Shown here piece after piece: positions 45,724-56,502 of a stretch of DNA of 64,000 nucleotides. Position 1 is the first letter of the stretch; each line of letters opens with the position of its first letter. The DNA comes from Aquatica leii. Its lineage: Eukaryota > Arthropoda > Insecta > Coleoptera > Lampyridae. A model generated the notes under the pieces. The model ran no database searches. It had not been told where the DNA came from and saw only the letters and a program-made list of their open reading frames with translations. Both the position numbers and the translations under genes were made by a program. The stretch is taken from positions 114,781,529 through 114,845,528 of the forward strand of contig CM069432.1 of assembly GCA_035610365.1 (NCBI GenBank), in the 5' to 3' direction.

Positions 45724-46291
45724 ACTATAGACATTTCGTTACTGTATCGATGTGTTATGTTAATGGACCGCACACAAGTAACGGTTTTTTTTAATATTTT
45801 TGCATTTTGAATAATTTTTTTATTATTTTTCCTTTAATTTTTATTTCTACCCATGTAATGTACACAATAGCAAACAAAAATTATTCAGCCAATGGAAAAG
45901 TATAAAAATTCTTACTTAGAGCTAAAAATGTTCAATAAAAATTTTAAAACATGCTGAAAAAATTCCAAAATTTTAATCGTTGTTCCATACTATAAGAAAA
46001 AAATTATGTGTCGCAATTGAAGAAAATGCCTACCAAAGATTGCAGTTTTTAGAAGAACATTTAAATTTAGATTGGAGAAGTGTTGTTTTTTCAGATGAAA
46101 AAACCTTGTGCACTTCTCAAGATAGTAAAAAACTTCTTTGGAGGCCACGTAATTCTAGATATAAGTCAAAACATGTGCCATCCAACAAAAGAAGTGGGAA
46201 AATTCGTGCTGCTTATTGGGGATAGGGATATTACCCGTATAACACATCGATACAGTAACGAAATGTCTATAGTACAAAAACATATTTTGGG
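45724..46291. mobile_element. CCC-type element with perfect 35-bp inverted arms (CTGTATCG words)
   Basis: Arms 45,724-45,758 and 46,239-46,273 are exact inverted copies (ACTATAGACATTTCGTTACT, then GTATCGATGTGTTAT). The right side continues to CATATTTTGGG (46,291), reading inward as CCCAAAATATG. The left outer end was not identified; similar words extend to ~45,560. Between the arms is a Tc1-like transposase fragment. Confidence 0.55.
45970..46225 (+). pseudogene. Tc1/IS630-like (DDE_3) transposase fragment
   Basis: An open stretch reads AYQRLQFLEEHLNLDWRSVV, FSDEKTLCTSQDSKKLLWRP and HVPSNKRSGKIRAAYWG, then stops. This matches the region around the second catalytic Asp (VVFSDEK) of Tc1-type transposases. 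N- and C-terminal parts are missing. It is enclosed by the inverted arms of another element. Confidence 0.6.
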
Positions 46292-47994
46292 TAAAAACTA
46301 CACATGCAATAAAACACTAAATATAAAACACTTTTTTATTGTACGTCATACTTTTTTTTTCATAAGAGAACTTTTATTGGAGGTTCTTTTCACGGAGTTC
46401 TCGATCAAATTTTCAGTTTCTTTTTGTGATTTGCACAACCCGGCTTGTTCAATGGAGCCTAAAAATTATATTTTTATTTATTATTTATCTAAATTAGAGA
46501 ATATGTTAATTTGTATAATACAGTTTTTTATATAGATTGGACGACTATTTTATTAATTTGTATACAATATCAAATTAGACATGTAAATCATAGAAAATAA
46601 TTCAATTTTATATTTTACTTACGAAATTTTAAAATATTTAATTTCCAAAACGGCCTGTTGCCCTTTCTTCCCATCCAGCTGTACCTGAGAGTATAATAAT
46701 TTGTACCATTATGAGGCTCAGTGTCCTTTTAATAAGATCATAACTGGATGATCATCCTAGTTTGAATAACGCAGTAACCTAAAAAGAAGAAAAAACAAAT
46801 CGTTTGTTTTGAATTTCAAACATAAGAACAAAATTGTTAGTAGAAGCAATAGCTAAAATGAAATTAATTGTGTATGTTAGATTATTTTACTTTTTGAAGC
46901 AATCATCTTTTATTCTTATGACATTTAAATATATTTACTATAGGCGTGAGGGTGAATATCAACTTACAGCATTTTTAAAATCATTTTCATTATCAAGTAT
47001 TTTTTATAAATTCTGAAACTCCTCTTTGTTTATGAGAAAATTTATTCCTGGTAGATTGAATAAACTATACTAGTAATAGATTCGTGTTTATTGAGCCTAA
47101 ATTGCTCCATTAATCTTTTTTAACTTCTTTACCGCTGAGAAATCAGTTACCAGTCCTAGTAAAATGTGGTTTTGTTTCATTAAGGTTAAGAAGTTGATAT
47201 CTGAAATTAAACAAAAAAATGTTTGTACCATATAAAATATGCAATGCAAGAAAACCATACACAAATATACGTTGTTTCAAATATTTACTGTTTTGATTCA
47301 TTTTTTTTTTATACTTTACACTAAAATTGTTTATTAAAGACAGATTTGAACAGTATTTAACTCGCCCAATTTTCACTACCAATATGATCATTTTCAATAA
47401 AAAAATTTAACGTGCCAGTACTTTTGTTGTTACATTAACAATTTCATAATTATGGTCCACTCTGCTTCTGTTTGGTAATAAGCATGGCTTATTATTATTA
47501 TTTTATTATTATTTTTAGATGGCTATGTAATAAGGCATGATAAAATCTTATCCTCCTCTAAAAATTATTTGACAATAAAATAAGTTACTAATCGTTGCAA
47601 GTTTCATAGCATAACTGCTAACTCATTGTGCTACCTTCATGTCATTTTAAGTAAATTACTATATTGTTAATCTTCACATTTACGTCTATTTTTAACTAAA
47701 TGTAAAATATATTCGTACTTTCGACTAATAATGTTAACAAATGTTTTAAATTATGATCCTTAACAAAATGATAATATAAATACCACAGTAAATAGACACA
47801 CCCCCAGGCCATGTTAATCAGACTAAGCAATGCTACTTCGATATCTGATGTCTGGTAATTAGAAATTAAAAACAGAAGCATATTTTAGTAGAAATCAGGT
47901 TTCCAGGAGTTACATTCGTATTATAATTTCCTGTGTTGTCGCTATCAAATAAGCTCAACTTTCATCATTCTTCGTATTGGAATATTATTCCAGG
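46292..47994. other. Intergenic, no supported gene
   Basis: AT-rich. Short open frames (60-150 codons) have no recognisable motif and low-complexity composition. Confidence 0.45.
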
Positions 47995-48078
47995 CTTTGA
48001 AAATGTCCGCTGCGACGTGTGACGAAAGTTCAGCGTGTTTGGTAACGACAACAGGAGAATTATCCAGAATGGAAAATT
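47995..48078 (+). repeat. Coding-like repeat, copy 1 (MSAATCDESS...)
   Basis: The stretch from ATG 48,003 (TCATCDESSACL... ELSRMENC) is related codon by codon to 52,308-52,390 (MSTVTCEESLAWVR...EISKMENC), same strand. Differences preserve the frame, so it looks like an exon of an old mobile element or gene family. Not identified. Confidence 0.35.
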
Positions 48079-48499
48079 GTAATAGAACCATATTGTACTA
48101 ATAGTAATAGTTAATATTTGTACACTCAATACTAACCAACTGCAAATTTGGTTTCTTTAATCTTAGAAGGTGGCACTTCATCACTTATTGTCCCTCGCGT
48201 TTTAGACACTGGTATTTTTAAAATTATATAAAATTCTTATATTTTGAACAAATAAAATATTAAATATTTACCAAATACAGCATTCTGAAAGAATTTAACT
48301 TTGTTTATGAACCAGCACGTGTTAAAATGTTTGCACATTATAATTGCAACACTGAATTTTAAAAATTTCCGTAGTGTATCTTAAAAACACCTAAAATTCT
48401 TTCTTGCCAAACATTAAAATAATATAATACACTTACCGACAAAGACTACAACATACTTTTTGATACAACTCTGCCATTTATAAAGAAAACTTTGATGAA

Positions 48500-48647
48500 T
48501 CTTAAAACAAATGTCTTTCAACCGTCTCAGACGTCTTTAAGATGTCTTACAGTAGATATCGTTAAGACGTCTTTTTTAGAGCCACAGACGTTAAGACATG
48601 TAACAGACATAAAACAGACGTCTTAAAGATGCTGTGTGCTGTCTGGG
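48500..48647. mobile_element. One end of a CCC-type element (AAGACGTCTT words)
   Basis: The stretch ends GTGTGCTGTCTGGG, reading inward as CCCAGACAGCACAC, a close relative of the CCCAGGCAGCACA end at 22.2 kb. At least five AAGACGTCTT/AGACGTC words precede it. No matching left end was found. Confidence 0.6.
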
Positions 48648-48765
48648 ACTAGAGTCGTTGCTAAATCTAAACAATGAAAACTACAACCGTACTTGTATTA
48701 TAAAATCAAACGTACAATGACACATTTGATTAATAGAAAAGAAACATTTACTAAAAAGTAATAAA

Positions 48766-48966
48766 CTACGTACCATTTGATTCATTTGTTGCGTAGATTT
48801 TGAAACTGAAAGAAAATGTTTTATATGTACACGATTGGTTTTTAAAAAAACCTATATATGCACTAACTTCTAATGGTATTGATTCAAATAATGTAACAGT
48901 ATCTCGTTTTAATCGATTTTTCAGCAATGACAGAAACATCCCATCTTCAAAACTACTGCTGGACAT
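48766..48966 (-). other. Exon-like ORF, unassigned
   Basis: ATG at 48966 (MSSSSFEDGMFLSLLKNRLK) opens 66 codons; the frame runs through an AAATG|GTACGT donor-like site at ~48,771. The Ser-rich acidic start followed by a basic stretch is gene-like, but no partner exon was found. It could be a first exon of a transposon gene or chance. Confidence 0.25.
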
Positions 48967-49199
48967 TCTGACTTAGTTGTAACAATAGTTACCATCTTTT
49001 GTCATCAAATCTGTACGACCACTATTTCTAAGTCCATTTTTACATCTAGATAATTTAACCGATGTATATAAACGTATGAATGTACTTTTAAAAAATTTAT
49101 CTTATTGCATCAGCTGGTATACGAAAAATACTAAAGTTCGAAGATTACTAATATACTCTGAACAGGTTTAATAAAGACAATAAGTTGTTTTAGTTTGGT

Positions 49200-50300
49200 T
49201 GCACTGATTTTTTCAATTCTTTCGTGTCCTGGAATTGGAACCGGCCCTCTAATCGTCTGAAACATATCACAATTTGGAAAATATATCACATTCACTGAGC
49301 CAGCCACAACAATTCTTTAAGCAGGGTATACATCGGTTGGTGAAACAATGGGATATCTGCCTTAATTGTAGGGGTAATTATTTGTAAATATATTTGCTGA
49401 GTTATTGATCGAGCTTATACAAGCACGTTGGTTTACAAACCACCTACCTTACGGTTTATCCTTGCTTCTATGGCTAATACTAAGTTGGAAGGAAAAAGGA
49501 TACAGGTAAATTTTTAGGGTTTTAAAAGGATAGGTAGTGTATATTTCAACGGTAAAGGAACAAAAATTATTAATAAAACAATAGTACTAAATAAAAATCC
49601 ATGCAGTTAATAATTATAAAAATTAAAATCTTACGTTGCGGTCTAAACTTAAAAAATAAAACCTATTTTATCTATTAATATTACTCTAGCTCTCGGCCTG
49701 CAAATGCTTAAAGTGGATTAACATCTGCTAGCAGTCTTAGGATGAACTGAAGGGAATCAGAAAATGAGCTGAAGTTGGTTAATAGGGTACCCCAGTCAAC
49801 ATTGAACCCTTACCCTTGACAAGCAAAAATTCTATGTGATGAGGTATCAAGAGCGCCCCAAAACAAGTACCGGCTGTTATCTGTAACGCTATTCCGCTTC
49901 AGATGACAACGGAACCCGCCGTGCGACATCATGATTTGGACGGCCATATGTTCCAGGATATGAGACATATTTATTCAATCTAGGATGTTAAAAATCATGA
50001 AATAGGAATTATATCCTTTATGGGATGCATCCCACAGCCACTGCAATTAATTCAAAGTCTTGACGCTTGGCGGCCGAAGAGGAAGGAAAATCAGCGGTCA
50101 AAACACAGGTGCCAGCTCTTATAAGAACTTTGGAGCAGTATAATTCCTGCAAAAGGAGGAGCATAAAAAGAGGTTTAAAAATAACTCACAAAAATCTATA
50201 AGCTCCCGGGAGAGTACGAAGGAACAGGGAATGGAGTGTTTCCGGACCACGTGGGTGTGTCTCATTCGATAGTACCAAATGTCTAGTACATATGTGAACA
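49200..50300. other. GC-richer block, unclassified repeat
   Basis: Clearly richer in G and C than its surroundings (e.g. GGAACCGGCCCTCTAATCG, GGCGGCCGAAGAGGAAGG). Open segments in the + direction are broken by stops. CCCCAGTCAACATTG near 49,789 resembles the CCC-type ends. Probably an old retroelement or transposon; I cannot name it. Confidence 0.35.
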
Positions 50301-52107
50301 TTATAATGACTACACCGTTAAAGATGATGACTAATGAATTGTTATGTAGGTTTTACTTACGGCGAGAATACGTATAGTACAAGTTGAAGACACAAACTGC
50401 TTTTGAAATACATTATACATCTACAAGTAATAATTTTCTCACCACCTTACGTTAGTTAATACTATTTTAGTTCACAAAACAAAGCGCAAACCATGCGCAG
50501 TTTCGTAGCTATCAGATTTTTAATTAAATTTATACTTAAACATCTCAACTTGTCAACATGTACAAAAAACAAATAAAAATTAAACTTTTCTAGCTTTGTT
50601 TTTGGTACACTCAATAATAAGTTGTAATATCCTGTTTAATAATAACGTAATAACTGTTTTAAAAAAACATTCTATAGAGTAAACTAAATAAGTAAGCGCT
50701 TGACATAATTTATATCACAATTTTTAGTGTCAACTTAAGAAATCATATCCCAATTATAGCTACAGAAATCAATCTAGTAATAGAATAAAATAAATTAGTA
50801 GTGCTTAGGAACAAATCGGTCAAATTGCACTAGCCGACACGATTTTTATAAATTGCTATAAACAAACAATAAGCGCTAAGATATTCTAGTGATAACTGTA
50901 ATGCGTTAAAAAAGAACATTATTTTTTAGTTCATACTGAAATTCCAAGAACCGTACTAATCCAAAACGAGAATCCTAGTTGCAGAAATCTAACAATTCTA
51001 AATTTTACTATTTTTCATTGTTCTAACAAAAATTCTTCTGAAGGCCTGCCACAAACTATCATGGTTTGGCTTCAACTAACAAATCACGTCACTTCTGTCT
51101 TGTAAAAAAAAGGAATTCCATCTGTAAGCAAACTCCACGGACGAGAAAGATATAATCGATGTTTTCAATTTTTGAGCAAAGAAAAATCATAAATTTTGGG
51201 ATCTAGATTAAAAAAATGAAATCTTTTACATTCCACTATAACAAATTGAAAAAACGTCACAAAAAATGTAGTTTTTTTACAAAATTGAAAGAAATTTCTG
51301 TTGCTGCACTGATGTATAAATATATTAAACCTTGTTCAATATTCGCATCACCTTCGACAAAGCCTGTGGTGACCTTAAGGTTATTTTCGTATTACTTGGA
51401 CTGAAAAAACGGTTTATCATATATTGTTTTTTGTATCTGTGGAATAGCCGAGCAGTTCAGCAATATTACCAAATAAAAGAATGACACCCACGAACCAACA
51501 TCACAGGCAGAAAAATATATCTTGAATACGTCTTAAATTGAAAATATTTCTTAAAGAAGTGTAATGTATCTATTTTGAAGATGAATATAGAAAATACTTT
51601 TTAAGAGGTTAATATTAAAAGCCTAAGATGTTTCAAAGATGTCTTTAAAAAATATCTAAAAAACTTTTTTTGAAAGTTGCCATTGCAAAAAGTTGATTGT
51701 CATTAAAAGCGTAAGAAGTTTTACGTATTTCTCTAAGAATGTTTTAAAAACATCTACAATCTAAAAGAATTTAATATCTCTGTTTTAGTACAAATTAATA
51801 CCACATCAGTCATCTACAGTATTAGTGAAGTCGTAGCGAATGGTAATAATACAGTACTTAATGTATATAAAAACGATACGTTACGTCGTCGACTCACTCG
51901 AACGTGCGAATTTCCGCGTCTACAATTTTGTTTCGACAGGTATGCCGTCATCATCAGCGAACTGATACTAATATTATTGTATATTATCCCACTGAATCTG
52001 AAAATGCCAAAAAAACATCTTAATTGCGGTAAACATTGTAATTAGTGTAATAAAGTAAATATATGTTTGGTATATGTGCATCTGAGATTAACTATCTGCA
52101 TTCACAA
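50301..52107. other. Intergenic with scattered repeat scraps
   Basis: No gene. About 51,520-51,780 repeats AAGATGTCTTAAA-type words like those at 48.5 kb. About 51,890-51,960 holds a retroelement-tail-like motif on the minus strand (CTGATGATGACGG...GAAAC). Confidence 0.4.
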
Positions 52108-52109
52108 TA

Positions 52110-52400
52110 CAGTGCACGCCGCTTATTGGAATCAAATGTTATCACTTTATTAAAGAACGGGTCGGGTGTACGCTACTATATAGAAAAAACGACGTTTACA
52201 GTAATCATAATTTCGGTTTGTGTTCATTCAATCAATGTTTTTCTCAGGTTTGCTTCTTCGATACATAAGCAATAAACTATTTTACAGTTTGTTCCGAGCT
52301 CTGAAGATGTCCACTGTGACGTGTGAAGAAAGCTTAGCTTGGGTAAGAACGACAACACGGGAAATATCCAAAATGGAAAATTGTTCAATAATGCAACTCA
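52110..52400 (+). repeat. Pogo/Tc1-like fragment and coding-like repeat, copy 2
   Basis: Starts CAGTGCACGCCGCTTATTGG after TA and matches 42,080-42,260. Its end includes the coding-like segment MSTVTCEESLAWVRTTTREI (from 52,308), related to 47,995-48,078. This locus therefore links the two repeats into one element type. Confidence 0.45.
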
Positions 52401-52458
52401 TGTAAACCTGAATTCTACTGACATCTATATTTTGTATGACGAATATTAATGTAAATCA

Positions 52459-53151
52459 GGCATGAGCAACCGCCGGCCGGGAGGTTGTCGAGTCCCGCCC
52501 GCTACGTAATTGCCTTGAATTACGCTTAATATTTTATTATTATTAATTGCGACTGTTGTATTTAATTCACTTTCAATAATTGTAAACTTTTGCGAACGAA
52601 TTCAAACATTTTGCGATAAACGTTATCCCGACTTTATACACAAGTTTCATATTTCAATTTATGATTTCCTTTGAGATTAGAAAACTAACTTAATGCAACT
52701 TCGCGAACTAAAGTAACGAACAGTGAATAAGAATATCTATACTTATTTTTCGTAATTACACGATTGATCAAACGAAGTTTAGTTAATGAACAACTTTTAT
52801 CAAAAACATATTGTAAGCAGTAAGCACTTAGATATAAGTTATTATTATGCTTTCATTTAAAATCGATAGATATAATCGGTAGCCCATAAGATGAGCGATT
52901 TAAAAAAAAAAGGAAAATTGATGCGGAATGTCGCATTTTTAACGATAATTGAATATTTAAATGTTTAATTGCAAATACAAAGCTGTTTGTTTGGTGTGTA
53001 ATGAAACTATTTTTGTTTTTAAAGAATACAATCTAAAACGGCATTTTTCCACAAAACATTTCGTTAAATATAAACTTTTTTCACCGGAACAAATGAAAAT
53101 TGAAGCCGAAAAACTAAAATCTGCTTTACGAAAGCAACCTTTATATATTTA
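52459..53151 (+). mobile_element. hAT (Charlie-like) transposon fragment with BED-finger coding remnant
   Basis: CAGGCATGAGCAACCGCCGG is a typical hAT left end. From 52,891, MSDLKKKRKIDAECRIFND, a stop, and after a frame change VCLVCNETIFVFKEYNLKRH and FSTKHFVKY match the N-terminal BED-type zinc finger of Charlie/GTF2IRD2-like hAT transposases (C..C...H...H). The frame ends at ~53,150; the catalytic part and right end are missing. Confidence 0.6.
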
Positions 53152-53570
53152 GCTTTATTGAGACTTAAATAGATCTTTGTTCTAATTATATCGCATATCA
53201 ATTACAAATACACGTTAAACCTTGAACCCATATACTGCATCTATACCACATCTATACAGTGCAATCTTGATTCTGCCTTTGTAGGAATTTTGCTCAATTT
53301 AAATTCAAACTGTACCCGATCTCTATCCTTGCCTCTATACACACATGTTTATTGCAACTGTACTATTTTCCCCCAAATTTCTTCTAACTTCAAAATATAT
53401 TTATCTCAACTCCTCAAATGGATATCTAAATTTAAAGCGGTGCTGATTAAACAATTATTAAAATGCCAACCACGAAATCCTGTGTTCTACCAATCGACTG
53501 GATTAAGAATGGCAAGGTATTTTATAGTTTACTTTTGCTTATGCATTGTATTTGCATTTATTTATTTATG
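53152..53570. other. Intergenic, no supported feature
   Basis: A 104-codon frame at 53,290 is Leu/Cys-rich low-complexity sequence without a recognisable motif. Confidence 0.4.
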
Positions 53571-53681
53571 TAGAAGGGTGAATATAACATCAAGAAAGTG
53601 TTAGAAATTATCAAGAATGATAAACAGCCCTATAAGAATGGTCAAAAAGTTCATCCTCTGTCCAACAAAGTTTTTGGTAAG
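53571..53681 (+). other. Exon-like segment, unassigned
   Basis: EGEYNIKKVLEIIKNDKQPY and KNGQKVHPLSNKVFG read openly and end at a GTAAGT donor; a TTTTTTTCAG acceptor follows at ~53,789 with a further open piece (SKAYQSGTISYH). Codon texture is gene-like, probably from a transposon; family unknown. Confidence 0.25.
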
Positions 53682-53934
53682 TTTACTAGATTTTGAAATC
53701 GATATATTAGGTTGATTTCTTTCCAGCATAACTATTAATATGAACTATATAGAGAACATTTTATTCTAAATTTGTATCCTTTTTTTCAGATTCTTGTAGT
53801 AAAGCTTATCAAAGTGGGACAATATCATATCATAATTCGAGTTTATTTGTTACAATTGCAATAAAAAATAAACTATACTGACGGGAAGAAAAATGTGGCA
53901 TGGTTATATTGCCGCTAAAAATAGTATGTTATAT

Positions 53935-54505
53935 ATCAAGGTTGAGAAGTGTATGATTATAACCTAAGCGATAGATTATATCGCGAGACGCAAAGCGACC
54001 GTGGTATACAGTGGTATATGTACAATCTTTTTCACTACTAGAATTATTAAAACCTTTCTACCTGTTTCTATATCAAATTTAAAATATTGATTTTAAAATA
54101 AAAATCAAGTCAGTGATTTTGACAGTTGTCATTAGTCAATAGAATTAATTTTGACGTAATTCTTAATTGTGATTTAAAACACAAAAATAAACAGATAACG
54201 TAAGTTTTTATTGCTAAAGTTGTTTAAAAACATTATTATTTTAAGTATTGATTATATCTGAAATATATTTAATTCAATAATATTCACGTTTAATTAAGCG
54301 CGAACTTCAAATAACTAATATTTTTAAAATCAAATTAATTTATTAATTGAACGATTTGAAAGCTGAAATTAGCATTAAATAAAACCTCTTTTGTTTTGTA
54401 ATCTTTTTTCTTTGAAACTTATAGTATTATCAAAAAATGTAAATATGTCCTGCGCTTAAAAAAGTACAACATCACAACCTACTATAATACGTAATAATGA
54501 AAGTC
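53935..54505. repeat. Dispersed repeat, copy 2 of an inverted pair
   Basis: Inverted relative of 27.6-28.84 kb. It begins with half of the palindrome (GGTTGAGAAGTGTATGATTA ... GCGAGACGC) and continues with shared blocks in reverse order (CACTACTAGAATTATTAAAA, GACGTAATTCTTAATTGTGA). It is shorter than copy 1. Confidence 0.65.
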
Positions 54506-55329
54506 TATACAACTATATCTGTTTTTAACTAGGAGGAGTAAGTATCAAAGTCCAATTCACACTATAAAAAATCACTAAAAAAGTTACTAGAATGATTTTG
54601 CGATTTATAATCGATATTCTTATACAACTGTTCCTATTGGCATGTAATGTGGGTGGTATCTATAACATTATAAAAAATAAGATTTTTCAGTGTAATTTTA
54701 GAAATTATTAAACAAATTGTTACCTAATGATAGACAAGATCTTTCTGAGAAATATATGATATTTCCATCATATGAAAACTAAGAAGTAAATAAAAGATTA
54801 CTTAGAAAAAAATGTCAACAATAAGATTTATTTGCATAAAATAACTCAAAACTCTAAATTATTTTGTTTGATGAGAAACTATATAATATTTAAGAATGTT
54901 CTGTACATTATGATTCCATAATTAGTAAATTTAAAACGATAACAAAATTAAGTTAATTATTAATCTAAACCCTCAGATAAACTGCTCTCGCCAAAGAAAA
55001 TAATTAATGGTTAGATTATAATATCCATTAGTTCATCCAAATTAAACATTTTTTCTTCTTCTTTAATAACCTGATCAACGCAAATTCTACTACTACAGTA
55101 GATAAACCGTTAATAAATGTTTGTCTTTTATTTAGTACATCCATATTTTATCGTTTGTGTAACCGTCATTAAACCACGTTATGATATATAATAAATGACT
55201 CGTTCCTCCCTTCTATATTGTTTAACAGTTTTAATATATTTTCTTCGCTAACAAATTATATCGTCAGGTTCAATACTTTTTCAGTTACCTGTCATATATC
55301 TATTATTAAAAAAAAATGTAGTCACCATA

Positions 55330-55770
55330 CTTACTTGAAATTTATGTGCTTCATTAATTTATATAACGACGAAGAAGACGTTTTGGCAAATGCAACTGAT
55401 TATTTATTACTATCTGCCGTACTCGATTTTCTGAATGTTTTAATTAGTAATGGGCGGCCTCTACTTTGTTTTGAAGAAGAAAATTCCCCTTTTTGTCAAT
55501 ACTCTTTTATTGCAGTATAAATAGTTGATTTTGTAAGACCTAAAGAAATTGCCGTTAATTTGATACCAGCATTAAATTGTCAAATTTCTTACTTAACATT
55601 TCACTAATTTTGTGTACTACATAAGAAATTTTCATTTTTGAAGCAACACTTAAAATTTGCGTGTACATATTTAATATGCACTGTTTTTCGGGTAGAGATA
55701 AGTGACCAAAATTCAAACGCCTACGTTTTCTTGGGGGCGAAACGTTTAAAACTGTATTTGGAGCAGTGCA
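55330..55770 (-). pseudogene. Degenerate transposase N-terminus (HTH, Tc1/IS630-like)
   Basis: Minus-strand segments read RKRRRLNFGHLSLPEKQCIL, then AISLGLTKSTIYTAIKEY, then GRPLLIKTFRK, separated by stops and frame changes. This follows the layout of an HTH-type DNA-binding N-terminus with a GRP(R)-like linker seen in insect DDE_3 transposases. No catalytic domain is recognisable. Confidence 0.35.
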
Positions 55771-55992
55771 GCATATACTTATAAGAACTATTCATTGACT
55801 TAAGAATATCACAAAAAAGGTTTAAAGCGTTCAATTTAAAAAAATGTCAAATTCCTGTCAAACATCACAGGTTATGTTTACCAAATTATTGCAATTTCGT
55901 GTGTGTAAATCAGGGTCAGCGTTAGCCAATCATCAGTCTAGAAATTACCGAGAAATATTTAAAACGCTCCTCCTAGTTAAAAAACAGACAAT

Positions 55993-55997
55993 ATAGC
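55993..55997. repeat. Target-site duplication ATAGC (left)
   Basis: ATAGC abuts the LTR at 55,998 and is repeated at 62,184-62,188 right after the other LTR. Five bp is typical for BEL/Pao integration. Confidence 0.9.
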
Positions 55998-56221
55998 TGT
56001 TAATTGTAATGGACTGTAGTTCTTTATTTTGTTAAGTACATAGAACGATATGAATAAAACACAAAGTAATAAGAACGAATAAAATTCATCGAAAGAACAT
56101 TCGTTTCATCATGTGGCTACATGATGACTGATTTTACAAAGAGGGATGTTGGTTGAAATCCCTGCCACTATCAGTAGCGTAACAATAAAGTTTTAATTAA
56201 AATAAGTTTACAGTCTAAACA
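55998..56221 (-). repeat. BEL 3' LTR
   Basis: 224 bp, TG...CA on either strand. Differs from the other LTR at two positions (AAGAACGA/AAGATCGA and ACAGTCT/ACAATCT). Confidence 0.95.
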
Positions 56222-56234
56222 TACCCCCGGCCTT
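56222..56234 (-). promoter_or_regulatory. BEL polypurine tract
   Basis: On the minus strand AAGGCCGGGGGTA lies directly before the 3' LTR, the expected plus-strand priming site. The G5 run next to the LTR is usual for BEL-like elements. Confidence 0.6.
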
Positions 56235-56352
56235 GAAAGCACAACTTTCAAAGAAACGACAATAATTTGAGGGGTCTCTAAAATCTTAAATTCTGTTAGC
56301 AAACATAAACAAAAAAATAAAATATTCCAAAAGCTATTTTTTCACTACACTT

Positions 56353-56502
56353 TCACGCAGTTTCACTGGTCTCTACAGGGAGAGGGCAAACTTTAGCGAA
56401 TGAACGTCGCACTACACCATTTGCTGTTCTTATGGTAGCAACTCGATTTACGCCATCGCTGCCTGGATGCAGCTCTACAACTCTACCAATTTTCCAATAC
56501 AT
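56353..56502 (-). pseudogene. BEL integrase C-terminal tail in a shifted frame
   Basis: Downstream of the run of nine C (minus strand) at 56,511-56,503 the integrase frame stops after a few codons, but the next frame stays open to a TGA at 56,355-56,353 and contains VVELHPGSDGVNRVATIRT, a typical C-terminal DUF5641-type tail of BEL integrases. A length change in the homopolymer explains the shift; it may be a real mutation or a sequencing error. Confidence 0.8.

Larger units (their letters stand above)
54511..55997. mobile_element. DNA transposon, CTGTTTTTAACTAGGAGGAG ends, hit by the BEL element
   Basis: CTGTTTTTAACTAGGAGGAG at the left (from ~54,519) is the inverted relative of CTCCTCCTAGTTAAAAAACA at ~55,968-55,987. 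The BEL element inserted a few bases from the right end. A degenerate Tc1/IS630-like helix-turn-helix region lies inside on the minus strand, so this is probably a Tc1/IS630-type element. Confidence 0.55.

Noticed and set aside
46080..46535. 151-codon ORF at the Tc1 fragment
   Set aside because: It is the wrong frame over the transposase-like stretch; the other frame carries the recognisable motif.
51925..51970. CTGATGATGACGG...GAAAC (minus strand) as a hammerhead
   Set aside because: Core boxes are spaced almost correctly, but stem I does not pair and stem II needs a bulge next to the core; at best degenerate.
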